Source: Neelides folsomi | Taxonomy: Eukaryota > Arthropoda > Collembola > Neelipleona > Neelidae | NCBI GenBank assembly: GCA_034687125.1 | Contig: JAQGBZ010000013.1 | Span: forward strand, 310,001-374,000 | Direction of reading: 5' to 3' | DNA length: 64,000 nt | Shown here: piece after piece, positions 24,593-35,626 of the stretch | Layout of the letters: each line of letters opens with the position of its first letter | Position numbering within the stretch: the first letter of the stretch is position 1 | Made by a program: the position numbers and the translations under genes | The notes under the pieces: model-generated | What the model was told of the DNA's origin: nothing | Database searches by the model: none | What the model saw: only the letters and a program-made list of their open reading frames with translations

Positions 24593-27064
24593 AATTGAAT
24601 AGAGCAATCCTTAATGATAAAACGTACCGAAATTGGATTCGTTATTTGAAATCAGAAAAATAATATAAAAATACACATGCGGTTGAGGGGAAAAGGTTTA
24701 TATTTGGATCTGTGGGATTTCTGTCTGGATCAGGGCATAAATACACGGCGAGGGCCCGGTGAAGAAAAAGAATAAATTTACGCAGTCTATTATGACATAA
24801 GGGAGTCCGAGTTTCTCTCTATATTATTTTTGAGTCTTGGAAAATGGTTGTAAAGGAAATAAAACATATTGGCTGACAAATGCAGACGGAGACTTAACAA
24901 TGGGCAGATGGAACAATGGCATATTACCCTTTCCTTCACGGCCGCTTTCACATCAAAAATTGCAAAATTGTCTTTTCTCTCCCTCCTCGTTGAGGAGGCA
25001 GTCGAGCGTTAATTTGACTCTATTTGTCCTCTACCAAATTTATATCTCCAGGCAAATTGCTCACCTTTCATCCTCACATCATCTCTCTCAATATGGGCTT
25101 GGAGGTTCGAACTCGATTTCTTCCAAACCATCCTTTTTAATTCGACTCAAGTCAACATGAAAGAACCTTTTATATTCATATACATGTACCATATTTACTA
25201 TGCTCATATAAATACTTACAAAGGTTATTTCCCTCCCACACATTACTTCCCATTTCCACCAAAAGTTTATCCAAACTCGAGATGTGCGAAAATTGGAGAG
25301 CGTCGGGTAATAAAGGAGAAAAAATGGCCGTTTCTTTATTCTTAAACAAAAGAGGTTGTTTGAGAGTAATCGTGAAAAGTGTCTTTGTAGGATGCGACGT
25401 GACAATTAAAATCATTAAATTGTTCTCCCAATCTCAAGTGGTGAGGAGATTGTAAAGGAAGAGTGAAGGTGGTAGAAGAAAGCCTCACAATTTCCCATCC
25501 TCACTCATCAATCGTGGGAACTCTCATCATCCGAAGCTCTCTTTTGAGCCCCGCGTAATTATGAATGAGAAAAGATTCAGGTCTCATTCTGTTAAGGATT
25601 ATTATTATTTCTCATCCCCATCACTCAAAGTTGCCACATCATTTGATTAACCTCGGCCGAGCAGGTGAGAAGATTTTAAGTGGCCAAAATAAAAATTCCC
25701 CTTTGCTGAGCCTCGCAAACAAATGGAGAAAACAAAATGGTTAAATGGATCTCATTTGCTCTCATCGTCTGCTCGACTTCTCCGTTCAGGCTCTGAACTC
25801 ATTGTGCGCCCGGACATTGCCCACTTTGAGCTTAATTTAAATGAGTTGGTTTTTTAACGGAGGGCCGGAGTGAATGGGCCCACGGAGTGCGAGCAAAGGA
25901 AGAGGAGATTCGAAATGAGCATTTGCTGGCTCGTTGGGCGAGTCAAGGACAATGGACGTTGATTCAGAGCTAGTCCAGGGAGACCCTTAATGATATGCAA
26001 TTTGGGAGTGAATGAGAGACGAAACAAGACTTTTGGGATGCCCAGGGAGCCCATTATGGATATCCTATTTAAGTCCTCAGGAATGAATCCACTACCACCT
26101 GTTCTCCGACGTGCCCTATGAAAATCAACAATCACATCAGCATAATCTCTCCCCTCCTCTTTCAATGCACCACTCCACACTCGTTCTTGTGCACACAAAC
26201 AGTGTCAGCTCTTAAACTCATCCTCCATTCAATTCCTCATTTCAAAGGGAAAAAATGAGACAAGGAGAATCGTCTTCAAACCAAAATCACGATTTATTTA
26301 TTAATCTTTTAAATTATGGGAACTCGAATTACTCAACTTCAAACATGTGGATCTTAAGAAAATCTTAAGAACATATAAATACAATCTATATGTACGTAAT
26401 GTTATATAAATATTGAACATAAGACTCTAATTTTAATCCATTCTATTTCACTAATTTTAAGCCAACAAATCTCATTTTAAGCAGTATTTTATTATTTTTT
26501 TTTGCTTTTGCTATTTAATTATTCCCAGTTTGATCAATTATTGATTTTTGTTAAATAAATTACAAATAACATTACAATTTAAAAAAGTTTAATAATAAAT
26601 AAATGTCAATTTAATATTTTAATTATTTAAGTTAGGTCAGCAATGTCATGTCTGTATAAGTTTCTATCGTATGTTCGTATAGTATACAATACAATACGTA
26701 ATATAAGTACAAGTTAAAACTTACATTTATTGTTAGACCACGTTTGTTTATGGCTCCAATATACAGTGTGTAGCGTGAATGCTATGCCTGTGTACAGAGT
26801 ACAGAGAGCCTTTTGCCTTACTGCTTGGGAGAAGCGAGAAATGTTTTACCTTTAATCTAGAGGCTGTAATGCTTCTTTAACCTTCAATTCAATTTCGCAA
26901 TGTTAGATATACGAAGTACAAAACATGTGTTAAGATTTCTAATCCTTTGGCGCAATTTAATTTCACGTTGATGTCTAAACATAAACTTCATAAACATTTC
27001 CCTTTTATACCATTTTTTCATACTCTTTGAGAGAACATAACATTTCATTTTTATATTCACAAAA
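24593..27064. other. Intergenic DNA without supported genes
   Basis: Mixed composition to 26.2 kb, then AT-rich to 26.9 kb. The 114-codon minus frame at 25854-26198 has no start or splice support. The last few hundred bases may hold the promoter or 5' UTR of the mini-gene at 27065, but no clear core promoter is visible. Confidence 0.35.
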
Positions 27065-27282
27065 ATGTTTCGCCCAAGGGGAGCTCTTTCAAGATCTGTT
27101 TACGACAAAATATACAAAGACAGAGATCTCGAGTTAATGGACAAATATAAGGTAAGAATTATTATACGTCACTGAGTATTTAATAGTAAAAATGTATTTA
27201 AATTACAATTACTTAATTCATCATTTTATAATTTTATTTTACAATTTCTTAGAAAGTTAATTATGCCTTCAGGACAGGATGA
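27065..27282 (+). CDS. Candidate two-exon mini-gene (38 aa)
   Basis: ATG at 27065 sits in an A-rich context (CAAAAATG). Exon 1 (27065-27151) encodes MFRPRGALSRSVYDKIYKDR and continues for nine residues to ...DKYK. It ends at a near-consensus donor, AAG then GTAAGA. An intron of 101 bases (27152-27252) ends in a TTTCTTAG acceptor. Exon 2 (27253-27282) continues in phase with KVNYAFRTG and a TGA at 27280-27282. AATAAA follows at 27337-27342. The complete set of start, donor, acceptor, stop and poly(A) signal within about 280 bases is better than chance frames elsewhere in the window. The peptide is strongly basic and helical-looking, with no signal peptide or TM segment, and I do not recognise it. 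It could also be a spliced non-coding RNA. Confidence 0.35.
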
Positions 27283-27336
27283 TATGTAAATAAGATAAAT
27301 GGGCGGTCTTCACGTACACATATTTATATATATCTT

Positions 27337-27342
27337 AATAAA
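27337..27342 (+). terminator. Poly(A) signal for the mini-gene
   Basis: AATAAA lies 55 bases after the TGA at 27280-27282. It supports transcript ending here if the mini-gene is real. Confidence 0.3.
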
Positions 27343-27349
27343 AAAATGG

Positions 27350-30300
27350 ACGTGCCTCAATATTCGATGTGCCGTGAATGATTGCATGCGGTACGGATGT
27401 AGTTAATCCGTTGCTACTGCCTTTTCCCTTACATAAACTCACGCAATACAGTTATTTCATCGTTCCTCATAATCTCATATCTCATTCTTCTTATAACAAA
27501 ATAATAACATATTATGATCATACTATGCAAAATCAAATAGCAAGTTCAAAGTAAAAACATTAATTCAGATTAGAATACTTTAATTATTTAATCCGATATT
27601 TAAATTGTATGGTATATTGATCAGAATCATTAAACCTCGTCTCTGTGTTGAGCATTACATAAACCATATGTGCTTCCTTTCTGATTTAAAAGTTCGACCA
27701 CAATGTTTTAGGAATATATACAATACATGTAGAAGGAAGTTGAGAATTTTGATTTATCCGATGATGAATTTAAGGAATGTGGGAAGTGAAAATAGGGATT
27801 GGCAGGCGAAGGTGGAGTGATGGTTCAGCGTCATGCATGGCGTCAATCAATTCTCATTTCCTCTTAAGGGCCGACGATTAACAAATTAGGAGGGTCGGGG
27901 AGGGAGGCGGGTAATAATGAGCCTGGGTTCCTCCATCCCACCTTTATTCATTCCACTCAGGGTGTGCCATTCATTAAATATTAACGGGCCACACAAGAAA
28001 TTTCATTTCATTTAGGTTCATTCATTTGGGAACCCGAGATCCGGGTATCTCCCTCTTTATATTTAATACATTCTTCCGGGAAAGGAGGTGGGTGAGGAGG
28101 GAGTGCCATTATCTTCTCTTTTCACAACGGCTCCTTTCTCCTCCTCAACTTTGTTAGCCACTCTAATTTATTACGTCGTTATGAGAAGCCCGGCACTCCC
28201 CACCGCCGAGCCTCACTTCCATAAATTCATCAATGATAAAACCATTTTTATTTCCCCTACAGAGGATTCCACCTTACCGCAATTAGTTTTCAATTAGCAA
28301 TGATTAAAATCCCACTCGAGAAACCACAGCTAGGCTTTTAACTACTCTCCTCCATTATTTCATTAGCCAGATTGAGTTATTTTATCACTCCGCCTACTAT
28401 GTTAATTTACTTAATTCTTTTCTAAACTTTTTAATCCCATTCATAACCCTTCAACCTAACTAATACCATATATAAAGTATAAAATCATATGCATTTCATG
28501 CATGATATAAATTAATGTTCCATTTCCAACGGCTTTTTGTTATTCATACAAAAATATTTTATTGGAAAAATGGAATGAATGGAATGCATGGAATAATTTG
28601 GCAAAAGTTCCGAAATCTCTTTTCATGTTTATTAAAATGGTGTTCATGTAAGTATTATTCGGGTTAGTCATTGGCCTCAAAGTTTTAACGCACGCATTGC
28701 AGTTCTTCGATTCTATATGAACAAGGCGATGTATATTAAAATTTTGCCCTTTGATCTTAAATGCGAGGAATGCATGATCTCATGTCTTCCAGAAAGAGTA
28801 ATTTAAAGATTGATGAGGGAGTTTAGGTTAATTGGAAGTGAAGGTAAAGTGTTGTATTGAAACCTCTAAATCCTTTCCTGACGGACAGTGAGAATGGGCA
28901 AAGGTGGGATGATGCTCTAGATGCAATTAAATAATGAGCTTTCCTGTCATTTATTTTTATTTGGAATCTGTGTCGTTATTAGGACTCTTGGTTTCCAACT
29001 CACGTCTCCACTCCGAGGAATCCAATGTCCAATGAGCTTTTACTTAATGTACAAACTTGACTTGAATTAGGTAATAGGAGGCCGAGAGGAGAAGAGGGGA
29101 GTCGGAGTAATCGTAATGTGGCTCAGCCCAATGGAGAGCACAAGAGCCCCATCGCATAATAGGAGAGTGAAGGCGGAGAACCGAGCCTCGGCTTTGATTC
29201 ACATAAAGTACAATTTACGGAGGATAATCCATCAATTAAGCTTGATAGGTATTGCGGCAGCCGAAAGGAGCCGAGAAGGGAAAGGGTGACTGTGAGACAC
29301 TTACGAAATCAAACTTTGAACTCTCCTCAACTCTTCCACACTCAAAGAGAAAATCCCCTAGTCCAATCACCCTTTTAACTTTTAAAGCAACAAAAACCCG
29401 GGAGTTCTCTTTCCGTCATTTTTATACACAGGAGCTTATTAATAATCCAAATTAGTTCAATTTTTAATTCCCTCCAAACCTCTAAAACAATATTTGCACG
29501 TACTTATCGTTTGTAAATGTTTTCATTTCCTCATTTCTTTTTTGCATTTGAGAAAAGTTGAAGCTTTCAATAAATTACAGCTTTCATAAAAGACTTTGGC
29601 TTAGATGAATAGTTTAAAGGGTCGGATTTGATAGTGCACACTTTGAAATGAAAGGAAATCAATAGAAGGGCGAGATGAGATGTTTGCCGAGTAAAGTAAA
29701 GGTGGAGGATTATATTAAATTCCATGAGTTTGAGTTGAGCTTTTTTATACAAGGACTCTTATTTGGGTGAGAAGGATTGATCTCTGGAAATCCCAAGGAA
29801 CTTCCTCCTCCTTTTACAATCAATCAATCACCCTTATGCTTATGACCTCCCCAACCAATTTCACCCTCTAAGTCCGAACAGTAAAGACCATCAAATCCAT
29901 TACTCTTCTATTAATCCCCAATAACTTATACAAAATATTATTAAAAGTTCAATTTTTCATGTTTAGAAATTCAATTGACACATTTTATCGTCAAACTACT
30001 TATCAATGTTATGCCCAAGATCATTTTTAATTAATTTAATTAATTTATATTACCTACTAATACAGATAGTAGGCTACTATTATTGTAGTTAATTATTTTC
30101 TTATTGATTGGTCTTATTCCGTTTTATTTATAAATTTTTTTAGCTTCACTCTTCAAAATAAACTCACGCATTTTAGTTTGTTATTTCATGAACATAATTT
30201 TACCAACACAATAAAAGTCGTTTGAATTTTGAATTTTGCATTAAATTATCTTGTATTAAAGTTGAATGAACTTACAGATTAGATTAAATTATCCACCAAA

Positions 30301-32395
30301 TTAATAACGTTTAACTTTTGATAGTGTGTTAGCATTCAAGTAAATATTTATTAGGTTATCTTTGGTAGATAAGGAATTTTTGAAAGAAGGAATTAAAGCG
30401 GTTGAAATGTGGTAGTTTAAATTCTTGGCTGCTAATAAGAATGGGAATGAGGGTGAGGATTGGAGGAGCGAGAATCTCTCGAAAAAGGATGAGATCTCAT
30501 CTGGCCCTTTTCTCCCGTCCGAAGGATCGGATTCTCGAGAGAGAAATCGGGTGAAAGCGAGAGAAAATTGGATGAAAGGCTTGCATAGTAAGGAGGATCC
30601 ATATGAACTACCACTGAATTGGTCTGGAATCAAAATGAAGGAGAAAGAGGAGAGTAAAAAAGGAGACGGAGATTGTGGGACTCGAAGTCTCTTGTGGAGA
30701 TTCAAAGGCTCCTTGCTAGGCACCTCTCTTCATTTGGGGAATTCCGTCGACTCCGAATGCAAATGGAGTCCTGTGGAAGAAAGCCCGCGCTATCTTTCCC
30801 AAAGTAATCTCTCTTTTAAGTAGGCGTATTGAAGGAAGAAGAGTTTTACTTTTACAGGGTGATAAAATACCCTTTCTTCCGCTTCTCTCTTCCGAGTATA
30901 AATCTCTATTTATTTTTTATTCTCTCCCCGTTCTTCTCCCTGGCAGAGGAGACATTTGAATGTTGTATGCGGGGACACATTACCAGGTTCCCTCATTCGC
31001 ACTCCCTTCTTCAGTGGCGATGAGAGAAAGAGTGGGGTTGAAGGGGTGAGGGACACAGAGCACTTACCCTCACCTTCCCACACCACACTTCAAAGAGAAA
31101 GCCCGACGGTTCAACAATTTTCTGTCCTCCTTATTTATTATCATCCCTTTGTTCCCTTCAATCTTCTCTTTTTTTAAAATTCCTCTCCCCGACCCTTCAA
31201 ACTCCCTCCCTCAATTTAATTGCACCGGAGGAAATTCAGAACCTCCCTAAGGACAACAATTTTATTGACTTTCCAGTCTTTTAACGATGTTTACTTCCAA
31301 GTGCTTTAAAATAGATATGTGGAGGTTAAACCATTTATAGAGGGTTAAAATATGATAGAAAAGCTATAAAAAGGATTTAAGGGATCTTAAGATAAAATTA
31401 TTTAAAAGTTGTATGAAGATGAACGATGTCGCCCGAGGGGTGATATGAAGGGATTAAAAGGGCTCGGCGTAATGAGGGAGGATTGATGAAGGTGGTAGAA
31501 GAGGACCGGCAGAAAATGAGACTCGTTTTATTGAGCTATCGCTGATATGCTAATGATCCCAAGTTAATTGATGCGGGCTACAGGGATCCTTCCTCAGATA
31601 ATTACTCTCCCAAGACAAGTTGAAGGTCAGGGCGATGACGCACATTTCTCTACGCCACTCCTTAGGTACAATTATTCCTTCTCCTGATTATTTTTAAGGG
31701 TAATTAGCCTTTTTGTGTCGAATCTTTCCGACCCTTCTCATAATCCCACTCTCATCACGTCATCTCGCCCTCGCATTTATTGTCTGTATGGCCAATGGCA
31801 CTTGGAAGAAGCCTGGGAGGTAGGGAAATTCAGGGTTTTTTTTATTCAACTGCCATGAGAATTGGCGGGGGAACGGCGGGATGAAGAGGGAGATTATTAT
31901 TTTCTTGCTCATTGGAGACGGAGTGGCGAGAGGCGAGACGTCGAGGCCCTTGTTATTGCTCTCCCAATAATTAACACGGCCACCGTCCCTTCATTTCCAT
32001 TGCAACCGGAGTGATCAACAATGAGAGACAATGGGGAGAGAGGAGGAAGGAAGAAGACCTTACTCATCCATTCATTTCTACGAGCCCTACGACGGCTACT
32101 GTCCAATTTCATGGCCTTCAGCATGTCTCGGCTCTTTTGTCTCCTTTTGAAATAATTACAGGAACAAATTGACGTGGAGACACTTGGCTCGCACGTTCGC
32201 ACTCATACACCTTTCTTTGGTCGCGGAGATGGAGACAATAGAGAAGAGAAGGGGTACTTTTTATTTGTTCTCACACCCACCTTATTATTCCCCTTCACCC
32301 TTCTTATCTTATTCCTATGTTGATCCAATGATTTTTTTCAAAGTTTGTCAACGCATTAGTTCAACATTTATTTAAAATTTTCATTTATTAATTAA
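27350..32395. other. Intergenic DNA without supported genes
   Basis: Alternating AT-rich (27.4-27.7, 28.4-28.7, 29.5-30.4 kb) and GA/CT-rich stretches. The segment 30301-30823 is open on both strands (140 and 132 codons), but neither frame has a good start or splice site. Nothing here could be supported as a gene. A weak microRNA-like hairpin is listed separately. Confidence 0.4.
31791..31875 (+). ncRNA. Weak microRNA-like hairpin, miR-263-like 5' arm
   Basis: AATGGCACTTGGAAGAA at 31794-31810 begins like the arthropod miR-263/183 family (seed ATGGCAC), with one extra T before GGAAGAA and a different 3' end. The 3' side at 31845-31856 (TTCAACTGCCAT) can pair with it: ATGGCA/TGCCAT plus TTG/CAA, over a loop of about 30 bases. 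The 3' end differs from the strongly conserved family mature sequence, so a true miR-263 is unlikely. A degenerate copy or coincidence is more likely. Confidence 0.12.
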
Positions 32396-32620
32396 TTAAC
32401 CCTTTCCAATGCAATCAGTTTTAAATGTTTACAAACGTGCACATCGTTAGAAACTATTAATTAATTAATATGCAAAGCAAATTGATTTCTAAGTCTCGTA
32501 TTTATGCAAAGCAAAATCAATGTAAAATCTCCAAAACTGCAAGATTTGAGGAGGTGAGAAATAAAAATAAAAACAAGACAAATTATAATTCCCACTTCTA
32601 ATTCCACAAAAGTTCAGAGT

Positions 32621-33468
32621 TTATACCAATTGCCAATCCGAATGTACCATTATACCCCTAACCGCCAAATCCTAAACCCTAGAGAGACATCTGTGTGGCA
32701 AGTCCAGAACCACTGCCTCGCCATATCCAAGTTCTTTCGAATATCCTTCAAAGACATGACCTTTTCCTTTAAATGTTTTTGCATCCAAGACGAATCGAGT
32801 CTTGTCAGATATCAATGTGATGTATTGCGATGCCTAGCTGTTTGTTTCAATCGCAATTAAATCCTAAATGTCTTCAGTGAAGAGAGTTAGGAAACATTTA
32901 AGTTCCGCTTTGAGATCCTCGGGTGAAAATTGAAATCCCGATGAAGTCATCAAATGGTTCAATCTCGGGCTCGTGGTCTTCTGTTTTGATCCGATCCCAG
33001 TCGATTGTTGGATGAGGAACTTGAAAAGGTCGTGGGTGCAGAGGCTTACTTTTTTTACCCAAAAGGTTTTTGTTTTCAATTGTTTTCCATGCTGCCCACT
33101 GCCTTTTACATTATGTCAAATTACTTTAATATGCTGTCCAATGATTTTCCATGCTGCCCACCTTCATGGAAACTGCAGAATGTAAAAGGCAGTGGGCATT
33201 TTGACGGTTTCTATGGGAATGGTAAGTTTTGGGCGTATTTAGCAATGTAGAAAGTTTTTTGGCATTTTGGCGACCTTTTGGGTAAAAAAAAGTAGGCCGG
33301 CGGCAGAGTGTCAAAAAAAATTTACCTCAAGTATTTCGTTCATTCCAATCAAAACCTTTGAGAATTATCAATTTCATCTTCGGTCGGGTAAAGAAAATCC
33401 CCATCGTCGTCTCTCTCGGATGAGATATCCGGATATCTGAATCGCTTTCCCAATTTAACGTTTAAATT
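32621..33468 (-). pseudogene. piggyBac transposase pseudogene
   Basis: Reading the minus strand, an acidic N-terminal piece lies at 33468-33349 (KRFRYPDISSERDDDGDFLY, then TEDEID), typical of the acidic start of piggyBac transposases. After the inserted foldback element, 33046-32837 reads FSPEDLKAELKCFLTLFTED, a TAG, then DLIAIETNS. This matches the family's Leu/Phe-rich segment followed by an Ile-x-x-x-Thr-Asn motif. A second TAG (32836-32834) is followed in the same frame by SDKTRFVLDAKTFKGKG and ELGYGEAVVLDL (32833-32675), matching the Tyr-x-Gly-Lys and Leu-Gly-x-x-Val-Val region of the catalytic domain. The domain part between the Thr-Asn motif and this block is missing. Later stops at 32674-32672 and 32623-32621 end the homology. 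The enzyme is dead. Confidence 0.8.
33049..33292. mobile_element. 244 bp TA-flanked foldback MITE inside the piggyBac relic
   Basis: Terminal arms CTTTTTTTACCCAAAAGGT (33049-33067) and ACCTTTTGGGTAAAAAAAAG (33273-33292) are inverted copies, flanked by TA at 33047-33048 and 33293-33294. Inside is a second, perfect 20-base inverted repeat (TGCCCACTGCCTTTTACATT at 33093-33112 against 33179-33198). A 17-base direct repeat, TTTTCCATGCTGCCCAC, occurs at 33083-33099 and 33145-33161. There is no coding capacity. Its position between two pieces of transposase homology shows it inserted after the piggyBac copy. Confidence 0.75.
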
Positions 33469-33675
33469 TTATTTAAAACATTGATAATTTCAATGTTTCA
33501 ATAATGTCTTAATTAACAGATAGATTAAACACGTGCATGATAAAATTTTATTACCTTTAAGACGTTTATTTTATTCTTTGAGCGATTGGCAATATTTAAT
33601 TATTTAAAGGATCGATTTCATTGGAAAAACAAGTGAGAATTTAAGAATTAGAAGCGAGGGTTTTTTGATCAGTAT

Positions 33676-33848
33676 AATGACTATTCGCAGTTTTCATGCT
33701 ATTTCATTTACTGTATACTTACCACTTGCAGATTACATGCTAAAACATTAGGGAAAGAATAGTGACCATTTGCAGTTTATATGACATTTCAAAATGGTCA
33801 GTATACTTTGCACGTTTCACGTTTTCCATTTTGGTCACTATACTGACC
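33676..33848. repeat. Two diverged ~85 bp tandem copies near the piggyBac right end
   Basis: AATGACTATTCGCAG... (from 33676) and AGTGACCATTTGCAG... (from 33761) align over about 31 bases with roughly six differences. GTATACTT recurs with similar spacing at 33713 and 33801. Subterminal repeats like this often bind transposase, but that role is an inference here. Confidence 0.5.
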
Positions 33849-33865
33849 AGTTGCATTGGAAAGGG

Positions 33866-35426
33866 ACTACCTGTATTTAAATATTAAAGGATTGGTTTAT
33901 TATTTACGCAATTTAGATAACAATCTTAATGTTAGTAGTAATTTCGAAATGGTTTTAAAATTCTAATGAGTTAATGAAAATTACTCTTAGGTCATTGGTT
34001 GGAAAGGGGATAAAAAATGCACAAACAAAGAACTTGGTTGCTTAATAGCTCTATTTATTCAGGACTATCAAAAACGGGGATCATTAAAGGGGAAGAGGTG
34101 GAGTCTCACATGCAATTCCAATTCTCTTCTCGGGTAATTGTGCGGGTGACCACCTATTTAAGTATTGAGGACTGATGGTAATTTAGAGATATTGTTCTCA
34201 TTTGAGTTCCTTCCAATAGTTCACCTCCCCGAAGAATATTAAATTGAGGTTCCGAGTGAAATGGCTCACTCCGCCTCTCCGCTGTTCTCTCCCGAGACTC
34301 TTGATTGAGAGTTACGTGGAACTCGTAGGGGTGGTATTAAGTGGAATTATCACGAGCCCGACTCTGCAGATTCATCACGCACAAAGGGTCGCCGAGGTTT
34401 TCCCTTGGTTTCGGTTCCTTTTTCTGCCAAACGATGACATTATTCATGCATAGGGCCTATGGTAATTATTCTGACCATTGTCACTCCTTCGTCTTCCATG
34501 CGTGAGGTCGGGGATGTATAAAGAAGGTGGAGGCGTTGAGGCTCAGGGAGGTCCCGGCATTTCCCAAATAGACTCCCCATCCTCCCTGTCAATTTTTAAG
34601 TGAGTTATGGAAGGTGGCATAATTTTTAGTGAAAGGGGTTCCTAAATGTCGCGCAGATCCTCTCTCATAAGACTAGTAATTGGAGGTGATTCGGAGGGTT
34701 CGGGATTTAGTATTATACCTGGATTCCTCACCAATTACAATGACTTTTATTTCATCTGGAAGGCTGTGGGACAAAGAGAATCTCCTGGCACTTCCCTTTG
34801 TATGCAGATGATTGAGTGAGGCTGTAATGGTTATGTTCTCCTCCTCCCTTTATTTCCATCTCCTCCTTTTGCCCCCACGGAAGATGGAGATGCTCAAGGC
34901 TGGGCCAGGAGCCCTAACGAGCCTTCGACCGACCCAGGGGGCCACCAACCGTTTAGATTTTATTGAAACTAATTAAACAAATGTTGACAAGAGAGTTTCA
35001 CTTACACCACACATTGACTAATGAATAATGCGAGAAACAGGAAAATGGCTCTTCTCCTGTCACTCCGCCTTGGAAAAAAAATAATATATTAAAGAGGTGG
35101 CTTTCCTTGTCTCACAAGATAAACTTAAGTGTATTTCATACATACATACATATTCATAAAATCTCATGTATTCTCTGTATCATTTTTTATCCTTCGTTTC
35201 TATTACGCATTTTCAATTTTAAAATTCTACGGCCTTTTAAAAGTGTTAAGTAGCATGAATTATTAACTGTTTTTCTCATTGTGTGAATGCGAAAAGATCC
35301 GAGTTGTGCATAGTTTTCCGGTGGTCATTAATTTAATGTTTTATTTTATGCTGAGTTGTTTGAGATTAATGAGGTGGAATTCAAAGACTTGTTATATAAA
35401 TTATCTTTTATTTTTTCACTGTCCAG
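33866..35426. other. Non-coding DNA, possibly intron 5' of the exon at 35427
   Basis: No supported gene. An ATG-started frame of 56 codons at 34646-34816 is of chance length. The stretch ends in a pyrimidine-rich acceptor at 35426. Confidence 0.35.
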
Positions 35427-35626
35427 TGGTACGCCATTAATGAGGAGACTCTCAAGGATTTGTCGAACGAGGCCTGGAGAAAATTTGAACCTTTGGGACT
35501 CGACCAGGAAACTCAATCATTTCTCGACAAGTCCATAGAGATCTCGGACAACATTTGCCTCCAATTGTGGCTCACAGTCGCCTCTTCCTTTCTCTCAGTT
35601 TTCATCGCCACGACGTCGGTCAACGG
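35427..35626 (+). CDS. Candidate internal exon, membrane-segment protein
   Basis: A strong acceptor (TTTTATTTTTTCACTGTCCAG, ending 35426) starts a frame open for 66 codons. A donor, GG then GTAAGC (GT at 35627), falls just before the in-frame TAA at 35628. The translation begins WYAINEETLKDLSNEAWRKF, continues through an acidic amphipathic stretch (GLDQETQSFLDKSIEISD), and ends in a hydrophobic segment of about 20 residues (LQLWLTVASSFLSVFIATTS) that could cross a membrane. About 60% of codons end in G or C, above local background, as expected of coding DNA. The exon would start in phase 0 and leave two bases of a Gly codon. I found no convincing partner exons and do not recognise the family. 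Confidence 0.4.

Larger units (their letters stand above)
32400..33865 (-). mobile_element. Degenerate piggyBac-family element (1.47 kb)
   Basis: The left end CCCTTTCCAATGCAATCAGT starts at 32400, directly after TTAA (32396-32399). The right end at 33851-33865 is the inverse, TTGCATTGGAAAGGG, flanked by ACTA where a second TTAA would be expected. CCC-starting terminal repeats and TTAA targets define piggyBac. A broken transposase on the minus strand (32621-33468) confirms the family. A second, TA-flanked element sits inside. Two diverged tandem copies of about 85 bases lie near the right end. At under 1.5 kb it is shorter than intact piggyBac elements (about 2.3 kb or more), so internal DNA has been lost. 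Confidence 0.85.

Noticed and set aside
30301-30823. Opposing frames of 140 (minus) and 132 (plus) codons
   Set aside because: Both strands open at once, non-ATG starts, no splice sites; the length is near the chance maximum for this much DNA.
34646-34816. ATG-started 56-codon frame with fair start context
   Set aside because: Chance length, no poly(A) signal or domain.
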